A stretch of 8,587 nucleotides of DNA from contig DCVO01000031.1 in the NCBI GenBank assembly GCA_002327405.1, positions 10,066-18,652 of the forward strand. The letters run 5' to 3'. Position numbers and translations under genes: made by a program. The number at the start of each line of letters is the position of its first letter. Positions within the stretch are counted from its first letter, which is position 1. The notes under the pieces are model-generated. The model was not told the DNA's origin. It saw nothing but the letters and a program-made list of their open reading frames with translations, and made no database searches. This DNA is from Thiobacillus sp. UBA2186. GTDB lineage: Bacteria > Pseudomonadota > Gammaproteobacteria > Burkholderiales > Thiobacillaceae. Positions 1 through 5,854 of this stretch are shown here, in pieces.

Positions 1-764
1 CGGAAGGCGTAGATCGACTGGTCGTCGTCGCCCACCGCGAACATGGCCGTGGACGGCCCGGCGAAGAGCTTGAGCCAGCGGTACTGCAGCGGGTTGGTGT
101 CCTGGAACTCGTCGATGAGGATGTGCTTGAAGCGCGCCTGGTAATGGTTCCTGAGCGGCTCGTTGCGCGACATCAGTTCATACGAGCGCAAGAGCAGTTC
201 GGCGAAATCCACCACGCCCTCGCGCTGGCACTGGGCGTCGTAGGCCTCGAAAATTTCCGCCAGCCGCCGCGTGAACTCGTCGTGCACCTCCACGTCTTTC
301 GCGCGCAGGCCGGCCTCCTTGTTGCCGTTGATGAACCACTGCACCTTGCGCGGCTCGTATTTCTCGGTGTCGACGTTCATCGCCTTCAAGAGACGCTTGA
401 TGGCGGAAGCCTGGTCCTGGGTATCCAGAATCTGGAAAGCCTGCGGCAGTCCAGCCTCGCGGTGGTGCGCGCGCAGCAACCGGTTGGCGAGGCCGTGGAA
501 GGTGCCCACCCACATGCCGCGCGTATTGATGGGCAACGCGGCGGAAATGCGCGTGAGCATCTCCCTCGCCGCCTTGTTGGTGAAGGTCACCGCCATCAAA
601 CCCAGCGGCGACACCTGCCCGGTGGAAATCAGCCAGGCGATGCGCGTGGTCAGCACCCGCGTCTTGCCCGAACCGGCGCCCGCCAGGATCAGCGCGGACT
701 GGTGCGGCAGCGTCACCGCTTCGCGCTGTTGCGGGTTGAGGGAGTCGAGGAAGGAGGCGGACAT
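1..764 (-). CDS. uvrD: UvrD-type superfamily 1A DNA helicase, N-terminal part (gene runs off the window)
   Basis: ATP-dependent 3'-5' helicase II of nucleotide excision and mismatch repair; it acts in the cytoplasm on nicked or damaged DNA. Read on the minus strand, 254 codons are visible from ATG 764-762 and the frame is still open at the window edge; the family is usually about 720-750 residues, so roughly the first third is present. Visible motifs in order: Q-motif-like NPQQREAV (residues 10-17), Walker A AGAGSGKT (28-35), motif Ia TFTNKAAREM (60-69), GTFHG (87-91), Walker B/motif II DEFQDT (218-223) and motif III GDDDQSIYAF (245-254). The start is supported by purine-rich sequence upstream and by the usual short distance to the NPQQ motif. 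It is divergent from the small gene at 810 with a 45-nt gap. Rep or PcrA are alternatives, but DEFQDTNPLQYRWL and the spacing of the motifs fit betaproteobacterial UvrD best. Confidence 0.95.
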   Translation of the reverse strand, partial: MSASFLDSLNPQQREAVTLPHQSALILAGAGSGKTRVLTTRIAWLISTGQVSPLGLMAVTFTNKAAREMLTRISAALPINTRGMWVGTFHGLANRLLRAHHREAGLPQAFQILDTQDQASAIKRLLKAMNVDTEKYEPRKVQWFINGNKEAGLRAKDVEVHDEFTRRLAEIFEAYDAQCQREGVVDFAELLLRSYELMSRNEPLRNHYQARFKHILIDEFQDTNPLQYRWLKLFAGPSTAMFAVGDDDQSIYAF

Positions 765-809
765 GGATACAATGCGGCTAACCAAACAGCAATTTTACCG
801 GATGCAGCC

Positions 810-1055
810 ATGATCAACATTCTCTACTTCGGCAGCCTGGTCGACGCCTTCGACCGCGCAACGGATGAACTGGACCTGCCGCCCAACGTGCAAGACGTGC
901 AAAGCCTGCTGTTCTTTTTGAGCCTGCGCGGCGAAGTCTGGGCCCGTTATCTTCGCAACAACCCCGGGCTCAAGATCACCGTCAACCGCAAGTTCGCCGA
1001 AGGCGGCACGCCGGTCAAGGACGGCGACGAGATCGCGCTGGTGGCGCTGGGATAA
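810..1055 (+). CDS. MoaD/ThiS-family beta-grasp protein lacking the usual C-terminal Gly-Gly
   Basis: An 81-residue protein starting MINILYFGSL. Size, the opening beta strand, the LPPNVQDVQSL segment, the KITVNRKFAE strand and the closing VKDGDEIALV are the pattern of molybdopterin synthase small subunits (MoaD). These carry sulfur as a C-terminal thiocarboxylate during molybdenum cofactor synthesis and partner with MoaE. What is odd is the end: MoaD normally closes with a segment like FFPPVAGG, whereas this protein stops at ALVALG, one terminal glycine and no PPV. Reading the other frames across 1035-1080 does not recover a PPV-GG tail, so this is not a simple frameshift. No moaE or other cofactor gene is visible. 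The Shine-Dalgarno sequence is poor; a TACAAT at 768-773 could be its -10 box but has no good -35. It may be a true but divergent MoaD, or a relative with another role. Fold assignment is fairly safe, function is not. Confidence 0.75.
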   Translation: MINILYFGSLVDAFDRATDELDLPPNVQDVQSLLFFLSLRGEVWARYLRNNPGLKITVNRKFAEGGTPVKDGDEIALVALG

Positions 1056-1102
1056 GCGCTGGCTACTGAATTTAGGCTATACAGTAAAAAGAATATGAGG
1101 GG

Positions 1103-1143
1103 GTAGAAATACAAAGCCCGACAGACCTTGCGATCTGCCGGGC
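1103..1143 (-). terminator. Rho-independent terminator of tracrRNA, also the 3' stem-loop of the RNA
   Basis: On the minus strand 1143-1116 forms a 10-bp stem, GCCCGGCAGA against TCTGTCGGGC with one G-U pair, around an 8-nt loop. It is followed by the U-rich TTTGTATTTCT (1115-1105). In II-C tracrRNAs the last stem-loop usually doubles as terminator and Cas9-bound element. On the plus strand the hairpin is not followed by a T-tract, so it should not end transcripts from the gene at 810. Confidence 0.85.
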
Positions 1144-1201
1144 GGGTTCGATTCTTTCGAATCTTATTGCAGCAACGGCTCTCACCCCGGAAAGCTACAA
1201 C
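1105..1201 (-). ncRNA. tracrRNA of the type II-C CRISPR-Cas9 system
   Basis: Trans-activating RNA that pairs with crRNA repeats, allows processing and loads both RNAs into Cas9. On the minus strand the gene starts near 1201 with an anti-repeat. Its upper arm (1200-1179) is 22 nt identical to the plus strand of the CRISPR repeat, so it is complementary to crRNAs read from the minus strand. After a short asymmetric bulge the lower arm CGTTGCTGCAAT (1177-1166) pairs with GUUGUAGC at the 5' end of the repeat, including U-G wobbles. Next comes a short hairpin GATTC-GAAA-GAATC (1163-1150) at the place of the Nme first stem-loop, then a terminal hairpin with a U-rich tail. The stretch TGAGAGCCGTTGCTGCAATAA closely follows the Nme tracrRNA TGAGAACCGTTGCTACAATAA. 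Predicted length of about 97 nt also fits. It lies head to head with cas9. Exact ends are inferred from promoter and terminator positions. Confidence 0.92.
1166..1200 (-). repeat. tracrRNA anti-repeat (degenerate copy of the CRISPR repeat)
   Basis: Positions 1179-1200 are an exact 22-nt match to the CRISPR repeat: they equal the CRISPR repeat's crRNA-strand positions 14-35, read on the plus strand. The remaining part (1166-1178) has diverged but keeps base pairing with the repeat's 5' GUUGUAGC. This strand-specific match is what sets the crRNA direction: only minus-strand array transcripts can pair with this tracrRNA. Confidence 0.93.
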
Positions 1202-1208
1202 GATTCCA

Positions 1209-1237
1209 ACTATAAGGGAGGCAACGGTGGAAGGCAA
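1209..1237 (-). promoter_or_regulatory. Predicted tracrRNA promoter, overlapping the cas9 start region
   Basis: Minus-strand -35 TTGCCT (1237-1232), 17-nt spacer, -10 TATAGT (1214-1209). The expected start point is about 1202-1201, exactly where the anti-repeat begins, which is good independent support. The -10 box touches the cas9 Shine-Dalgarno (1214-1221), the spacer contains the cas9 GTG (1227-1229) and the -35 lies in cas9 codons 2-4. The boxes are a visual sigma-70 match only. Confidence 0.6.
1214..1221 (+). promoter_or_regulatory. cas9 ribosome binding site that decides its GTG start
   Basis: AAGGGAGG ends 5 nt before GTG 1227. It supports this start over upstream in-frame starts, whose codons would run through the tracrRNA gene and add about 33 residues absent from Cas9 relatives. 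Confidence 0.8.
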
Positions 1238-4200
1238 CACCCGCAATTTGACATACGGTTTCGACATCGGCATTGCCTCGGTGGGCTGGGCGGTACTTGC
1301 GCCGGATCACATTGTGGCGCTGGGTGTGCGCGCTTTCGACAAGGCGGAAACTGCCAAGGAAGGCGAATCGCTCAACCTCGCGCGCCGCAACGCACGGCTG
1401 ATGCGCCGCCGCCTGTATCGCCGTGCCTGGCGGCAAACCAAGGTGGCGCGGCTTTTAAAGCGTGAAGGCCTGATAGCCGACGCACAGTTTTTTCACAACC
1501 AATTGCCTGCGCCCGTTTCCCCTTGGCACTTGCGTGTCGAAGGCCTTGACCGTTTGCTTTCGCCGGAGGAATGGGCGCGGGTCATCTATCACCTGTGCAA
1601 ACACCGTGGTTTCCATTGGATAAACCGCGCCGAAGAGAAGAAAGCGGGCGAAGATACTAAAGGCGAGGGCGGCAAGGTTAAACAAGGCCTGGCCGCCACT
1701 AGCCGAATGATGCAGGAAAAAGGCTACCGAACCGCTGCAAAAATGGTGATTTCCGAGTTCCCGGACGCCCAACGCAACAAACAGGGAAGCTATGACAAGG
1801 CGCTCTCCCGCGCGCTCCTGGCACAGGAACTGGAAATCCTGTTCCAGCGCCAGCGCGAGTTAGGTAACCCACACACCGGGGATGCGTTTCAAGTCGCCAT
1901 TCTTGGAAATGGCGACCGCAAAAGCGGTCTGTTCTGGTCGCAGAAGCCCGCCCTCTCCGGCGAAAATCTGCTCAAGATGCTCGGACGCTGCACATTCGAG
2001 AAGAACGAATACCGCGCACCCAAGGCCAGTTTCACCGCGGAGCGGCATGTCTGGCTTACCCGGCTCAACAACCTACGAATCGTGGTCGATGGCGTCACCC
2101 GGCCCCTTAATGAGAATGAGCGCCGGATTGCATTACCCCTGCCATATAACCAAGCAGGGGATCTGACCCACAAACAATTGCGCGCCGCCCTAATCAAAGC
2201 TGGCGCAATTGATAACAACTTCCGCTTTGCCAAGTTTCCCTATGCGCAAAGCGCTGACGGCAAGACCAAAGACCCGGAAAGTGCTGTGCTGGTGAAACTG
2301 CCTGCCTGGCAAGAACTGCGCAAGACACTAAAGGACAAGGGTCTTGAAACTGAATGGCAGACCATTGCAGGTACGGCCCTGGCTGGCAATCCAGAATTGC
2401 TCGACCGTATCGCCTGGGTGTTATCCGTTTACAAGGATGACAACGAAGTCGAACGCGAACTCGGCAAGCTCGGCTTGCCGGGGAACAAACCAATGATTGA
2501 TGCGTTGGGAGAAATCCGCTTCGACAAATTCAGCAACCTTTCCCTCAAAGCGTTGCGCAAGATCGTTCCTCACATGGAATCCGGCATGCGATACGACGAG
2601 GCCTGCGAGACAGCCGGTTACCACCATAGCCAGTTGTTCAAGCTGGGCGAAGGCGAAGAACACTATCTGCCACCGTTCTACTCGGGCCGTGACAAGGACG
2701 GGCGCATGGTGTTCAAAGACGACACGGACATCCCCCGCAACCCCGTTGTACTGCGAGCTCTCAATCAGGCACGTAAGGTGATAAATGCCCTGGTCCGCAA
2801 ATACGGCTCGCCTGCATCGGTGCATATCGAGATGGCGCGGGATTTGTCCAAGCCCTTCGATGAGCGAAGATACATCAAGAAAGAGCAAGACGAATATCAG
2901 AAACGCAACCAGGAAGACAGGACGCGTTTTACAGAACATTATGGCCAGGCGCCCAAAGGCCAGGAATTCGAGAAGTGGCGGCTTTACCGCGAGCAGCAGG
3001 GTAAATGCGCCTATTCCATCGAGCCTATTGACCTCAATCGCCTGCTTGAACCCGGCTACGTGGAGATCGACCACGCCCTGCCCTACTCGCGCAGCTTCGA
3101 CGACAGCAAAAACAATAAAGTGCTGGTGCTGGCAAAAGAAAACCGCGATAAGGGTAATGCCACACCTTACGAATATCTGGACGGGGCGAACAACAGCGAA
3201 CGCTGGCAGCGTTTTGTCGCCTACGTCGAGGGCAACAAGGCCTATCGTCTCGCCAAACGCACTCGTCTGCTACGCAAAAACTTCGGCACTGAAGATGCGA
3301 AGGATTTCCGCGAACGCAATCTCAACGACACCCGCTACATCAGCAAATTTTTCAAGAACTACGTCGAGCGTTATCTGAAACTGGCAGACGACAGCGAATC
3401 GAAACGCTGCGTGGTGCTGTCCGGCCAGCTAACGGCCTTTCTGCGGGCGCGCTGGGGACTAATGAAAATTCGTTCCGACAGCGACAGGCATCACGCTCTG
3501 GATGCTGCCGTAGTGGCTGCGTGCAGCCACAGCATGGTCAAGCGCCTCTCCGATTACGCACGCCGCAAGGAGCTGGAAGCGGTGCGTGAGGGTTTCGCCG
3601 ATCTGGAAACCGGCGAAATCGTGAATCCTGCCATGTATCAGCAATTGCATGAGCACTTCCCAGACCCCTGGCCCCAATTCCGTCATGAGATGAAAATCCG
3701 GCTTGGACTGGATGAAGACATAAAAGATGACGCCACCAAGCTCAAGGCGGCAATGGAAAGCCTCGGCACTTATCAGAGCGAAGAACTCGATGCACTGAAG
3801 CCATTGTTCGTTTCACGTGCGCCACAACGCCGCAACAGCGGCGCCGCCCACAAGGACACCATCTATGCCCAGCCGAAGTGCCTGAAAGACCAGGGCGGGG
3901 TCACTCAGAAGGTCCCGCTTTCCAGCCTGACCCTGAAAGACATCGACAATCTCATCGACCCCCACCGCAACGAGAAGCTTTACGCTGCCATCCGCAAACG
4001 CCTTGAGGCCCACGGCGGAAAAGGTGACAAGGCCTTCCCCGCCAGCAACCCTCTGCGCAAACCGGATAAGAATGGCGACCCCACCGGCCCCATTGTTCGC
4101 GCCGTAACCCTGGTGATCGACAAGCTCTCCGGCATTCCGGTACGCGGCGGTATTGCCAAGAACGACAGCATGCTGCGCGTGGATGTGTTCACCAAAGGCG

Positions 4201-4574
4201 GAAAGTTTCACCTAGTGCCAGTGTATGTGCATCACCGCGTGAAAGGACTTCCGTCGCGGGCGATTGTGGCATTCAAGGATGAATCGGAATGGACACCAAT
4301 CGATGACAGCTTCGATTTTTGTTTCTCGTTGCATCCAAATGATTTGGTGCGCGTGACCTTAAAAAAGGAATCGCATCTTGGGTACTACTCAAGCTGCAAT
4401 CGTTCCACAGGTGCAGTAAATCTCTGGTCTCATGATCGAAATAAGGACATCGGCAAGGATGGATTGATCGAAAGCATAGGCGTTAAAACTGCTGTTGCGC
4501 TCGAAAAATTTCACGTCGATGTACTCGGTAATATCTATCCCGCCCCGCCGGAGATAAGGCGTGACCTGGCGTAG
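1227..4574 (+). CDS. cas9: Cas9 endonuclease, type II-C (Neisseria Nme-like)
   Basis: RNA-guided DNA endonuclease: with crRNA and tracrRNA it cuts both strands of invading DNA beside a PAM. 1115 residues against 1082 in N. meningitidis, so a compact II-C enzyme. In order: RuvC-I YGFDIGIASVGWAVL with D13; arginine-rich bridge helix LARRNARLMRRRLYRRAWR from about residue 51; alpha-helical REC lobe to about 500; RuvC-II VHIEMARDL with E535; HNH YVEIDHALPYSR with D615, H616 and N639; RuvC-III RHHALDAAVVAAC with H756 and D759; then wedge and PAM-interacting domains to the end. All nuclease residues are present, so it should be active. The C-terminus aligns without gaps to Nme1Cas9 over the PAM-reading segment (offset 34), but A1015, N1058 and A1063 replace Nme Q981, H1024 and N1029, while T1061 matches T1027. 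GTG start with a good Shine-Dalgarno. The last 14 nt overlap cas1. GC content falls from about 60% to 44% at 4261-4540. Confidence 0.98.
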   Translation: MEGNTRNLTYGFDIGIASVGWAVLAPDHIVALGVRAFDKAETAKEGESLNLARRNARLMRRRLYRRAWRQTKVARLLKREGLIADAQFFHNQLPAPVSPWHLRVEGLDRLLSPEEWARVIYHLCKHRGFHWINRAEEKKAGEDTKGEGGKVKQGLAATSRMMQEKGYRTAAKMVISEFPDAQRNKQGSYDKALSRALLAQELEILFQRQRELGNPHTGDAFQVAILGNGDRKSGLFWSQKPALSGENLLKMLGRCTFEKNEYRAPKASFTAERHVWLTRLNNLRIVVDGVTRPLNENERRIALPLPYNQAGDLTHKQLRAALIKAGAIDNNFRFAKFPYAQSADGKTKDPESAVLVKLPAWQELRKTLKDKGLETEWQTIAGTALAGNPELLDRIAWVLSVYKDDNEVERELGKLGLPGNKPMIDALGEIRFDKFSNLSLKALRKIVPHMESGMRYDEACETAGYHHSQLFKLGEGEEHYLPPFYSGRDKDGRMVFKDDTDIPRNPVVLRALNQARKVINALVRKYGSPASVHIEMARDLSKPFDERRYIKKEQDEYQKRNQEDRTRFTEHYGQAPKGQEFEKWRLYREQQGKCAYSIEPIDLNRLLEPGYVEIDHALPYSRSFDDSKNNKVLVLAKENRDKGNATPYEYLDGANNSERWQRFVAYVEGNKAYRLAKRTRLLRKNFGTEDAKDFRERNLNDTRYISKFFKNYVERYLKLADDSESKRCVVLSGQLTAFLRARWGLMKIRSDSDRHHALDAAVVAACSHSMVKRLSDYARRKELEAVREGFADLETGEIVNPAMYQQLHEHFPDPWPQFRHEMKIRLGLDEDIKDDATKLKAAMESLGTYQSEELDALKPLFVSRAPQRRNSGAAHKDTIYAQPKCLKDQGGVTQKVPLSSLTLKDIDNLIDPHRNEKLYAAIRKRLEAHGGKGDKAFPASNPLRKPDKNGDPTGPIVRAVTLVIDKLSGIPVRGGIAKNDSMLRVDVFTKGGKFHLVPVYVHHRVKGLPSRAIVAFKDESEWTPIDDSFDFCFSLHPNDLVRVTLKKESHLGYYSSCNRSTGAVNLWSHDRNKDIGKDGLIESIGVKTAVALEKFHVDVLGNIYPAPPEIRRDLA

Positions 4575-5469
4575 CGTGATGATCTCCCACCCCGCCATAC
4601 TGCGGCGGGAGAAATTCGCCCTGCTGATCGAGCAGGAGCAAACCGCACGCCTGCCTTTCGAGGACATCGCCATCATCGTCCTCAACCACCGAGAAATCAC
4701 ACTTACGCACCCGGTTCTTTCTGCCTGCGGCGAGTACGGGATCAGCCTGTTTTCCACCGGCCCTAACCACCAGCCCAATGGCGTGTTCATGCCGTTTCTT
4801 CCCCATAGCCGCGCCACGCGCATGCTGCGCTTGCAACTCGCCCTTGGCCGCCCGGCAGCCAAGCGTGCCTGGCAGACCATTATCCAAGCCAAGATCAACA
4901 ATCAGGCGATAGCACTCAAGTTGACCGACAACCCCGGCGCCGAAAGATTGGAGTCACTCGCCCGGCGGGTTCGCTCCGGCGACCCCGACAATCTGGAGTC
5001 ACAAGCTAGCGGACTGTATTTTCGTGCCCTGTTCGGCAACAGCTTTCATCGCGGTCAGCCGCTCTGGGTCAATGCGGCATTGGATTACGGCTACGCGGTC
5101 TTGCGCGCAGCCATTGCTCGGGGGCTGGTGGCGCATGGTTTTCTGCCCGCCCTGGGGCTGTTCCATGCCAACGAACAAAATGCGTTCAATCTGGCGGACG
5201 ACATGATCGAGCCCTTCCGCCCATTGGTTGACCTGCATGTGTTCAAGCATTGTGCCGGCCACGATGTGGACGAACTCCAGCCTGCCGACAAGGCAGCATT
5301 GGTGAGTTTGCTGAGCGTGGACGTGACGATGCCTCGCGGAACAATGTCCGCCTTGACCGCAATAGAACAGTCAGTGGAGTCTTTGGCACGGCTGTATGAA
5401 GGCAGCGGCGAAGGAGCATTGGAACTGCCGCAACTCATCGGGCTGGCGCAGCACCAGTATGAGTGTTGA
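4561..5469 (+). CDS. cas1: Cas1 CRISPR integrase, type II-C
   Basis: Metal-dependent integrase that, with Cas2, inserts new spacers at the array. 302 residues, the usual II size. The start GTG 4561 (MTWRSVMIS) is chosen because II Cas1 proteins begin MTWRS; GGAG and AAGG lie just upstream inside cas9. Visible features: N-terminal beta domain with LPFEDIAIIVL (31-41) and a C-terminal helical catalytic domain. Predicted metal ligands are E146 in NLESQASGLYF, H202 in LGLFHANEQN and D214 with E217 in LADDMIEPFRP, in the normal order and spacing. It overlaps the end of cas9 by 14 nt and the start of cas2 by 11 nt, so the three are one operon with likely translational coupling. No truncation or frameshift is seen. 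GC content returns to that of the rest of the operon at its first codons. Confidence 0.97.
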   Translation: MTWRSVMISHPAILRREKFALLIEQEQTARLPFEDIAIIVLNHREITLTHPVLSACGEYGISLFSTGPNHQPNGVFMPFLPHSRATRMLRLQLALGRPAAKRAWQTIIQAKINNQAIALKLTDNPGAERLESLARRVRSGDPDNLESQASGLYFRALFGNSFHRGQPLWVNAALDYGYAVLRAAIARGLVAHGFLPALGLFHANEQNAFNLADDMIEPFRPLVDLHVFKHCAGHDVDELQPADKAALVSLLSVDVTMPRGTMSALTAIEQSVESLARLYEGSGEGALELPQLIGLAQHQYEC

Positions 5470-5791
5470 AACGAGGCGCTTCATGCGGATGCTGGTTTTT
5501 TTCGACCTGCCCGTAGTCACCAAGGCCGAGCGCCGCGCCTATACCGTGTTCCGCCGTTTTCTGCTCAACGACGGCTACGACATGATCCAGTTTTCCGTCT
5601 ATGGCCGCATCCTCAACGGCACCGATGCCGAAGCCAAGCACCTGAAGCGCCTGCTGGACAACCTCCCGCCCGCCGGTTCGGTACGCGTACTGACGGTGAC
5701 CGAGAAACAGTTCGCCAGCATGAAACTGCTGGTCGGCCTGCCGCTTTTTCAGGAAAAAACCGTCAACGCCCAGCAGATTCTGCTGTTCTGA
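5459..5791 (+). CDS. cas2: Cas2, spacer-acquisition partner of Cas1
   Basis: Small ferredoxin-fold protein that forms the dimeric core of the Cas1-Cas2 integrase. 110 residues from ATG 5459, with the hallmark first strand MLVFFDLPV containing D16, the RRFLLNDGYDMIQFSVYGRI segment (about residues 30-49) and PPAGSVRVLTVTEKQF near 70-85. The chosen start overlaps the cas1 stop by 11 nt, consistent with coupled translation, but it has no clear Shine-Dalgarno. An alternative ATG at 5483 (MRMLVFFDLP) sits 6 nt after GAGG and would give a protein 8 residues shorter; both keep the whole fold. It is the last gene of the cas operon. No terminator is visible for the plus strand between its stop and the array. 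Confidence 0.95.
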   Translation: MSVETRRFMRMLVFFDLPVVTKAERRAYTVFRRFLLNDGYDMIQFSVYGRILNGTDAEAKHLKRLLDNLPPAGSVRVLTVTEKQFASMKLLVGLPLFQEKTVNAQQILLF

Positions 5792-5795
5792 AAGC

Positions 5796-5846
5796 AAAAA
5801 ACAAAGCCGCAATACCGCGCTGAGACAGGCTCAGAGCGGCATTGCG
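5796..5846 (-). terminator. Terminator of the CRISPR array transcript (minus strand)
   Basis: A long inverted repeat at 5808-5846 (CGCAAT, CCGC, CTGAG paired with CTCAG, GCGG, ATTGCG; 15 bp with two mismatched positions, 5-nt loop) is followed on the minus strand by TTTGTTTTTT (5805-5796). On the plus strand the T-tract is missing. It therefore ends transcripts leaving the array leftward and protects cas2 from antisense reading. It fills most of the 63-nt gap between cas2 and the first repeat, 5792-5854. Confidence 0.75.
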
Positions 5847-5854
5847 ACTTGGGT

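Noticed and set aside
792..797. Minus-strand TAAAAT as the uvrD -10 box
   Set aside because: The only -35-like hexamer lies 14 nt away, too close for sigma-70.
123..809. Long plus-strand frame upstream of and including the MoaD-like gene
   Set aside because: It lies antisense to uvrD, whose helicase motifs are clear on the other strand. Only the part from ATG 810 resembles a protein family.
1071..1099. TTTAGG with TATGAG as a cas9 promoter upstream of the tracrRNA gene
   Set aside because: Both boxes are weak matches. It is kept only as a remote option for a longer cas9 leader.
1211..1216. Plus-strand TATAAG as a cas9 -10 box
   Set aside because: It overlaps the Shine-Dalgarno and would start the mRNA about 4 nt before GTG; no -35 is present.
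1128..1226. N-terminal extension of Cas9 by about 33 residues
   Set aside because: The DNA is the tracrRNA gene, the extension matches nothing in Cas9 relatives, and the GTG at 1227 has a proper Shine-Dalgarno 5 nt away.
2421..3074. Minus-strand 217-residue frame inside cas9
   Set aside because: Antisense to the Cas9 RuvC-II and HNH region. It has no recognisable domain and no ribosome binding site worth noting.
5459..5791. csn2 or cas4 after cas2 (type II-A or II-B)
   Set aside because: No coding sequence exists between cas2 and the array, and the Cas9 is of compact II-C type.
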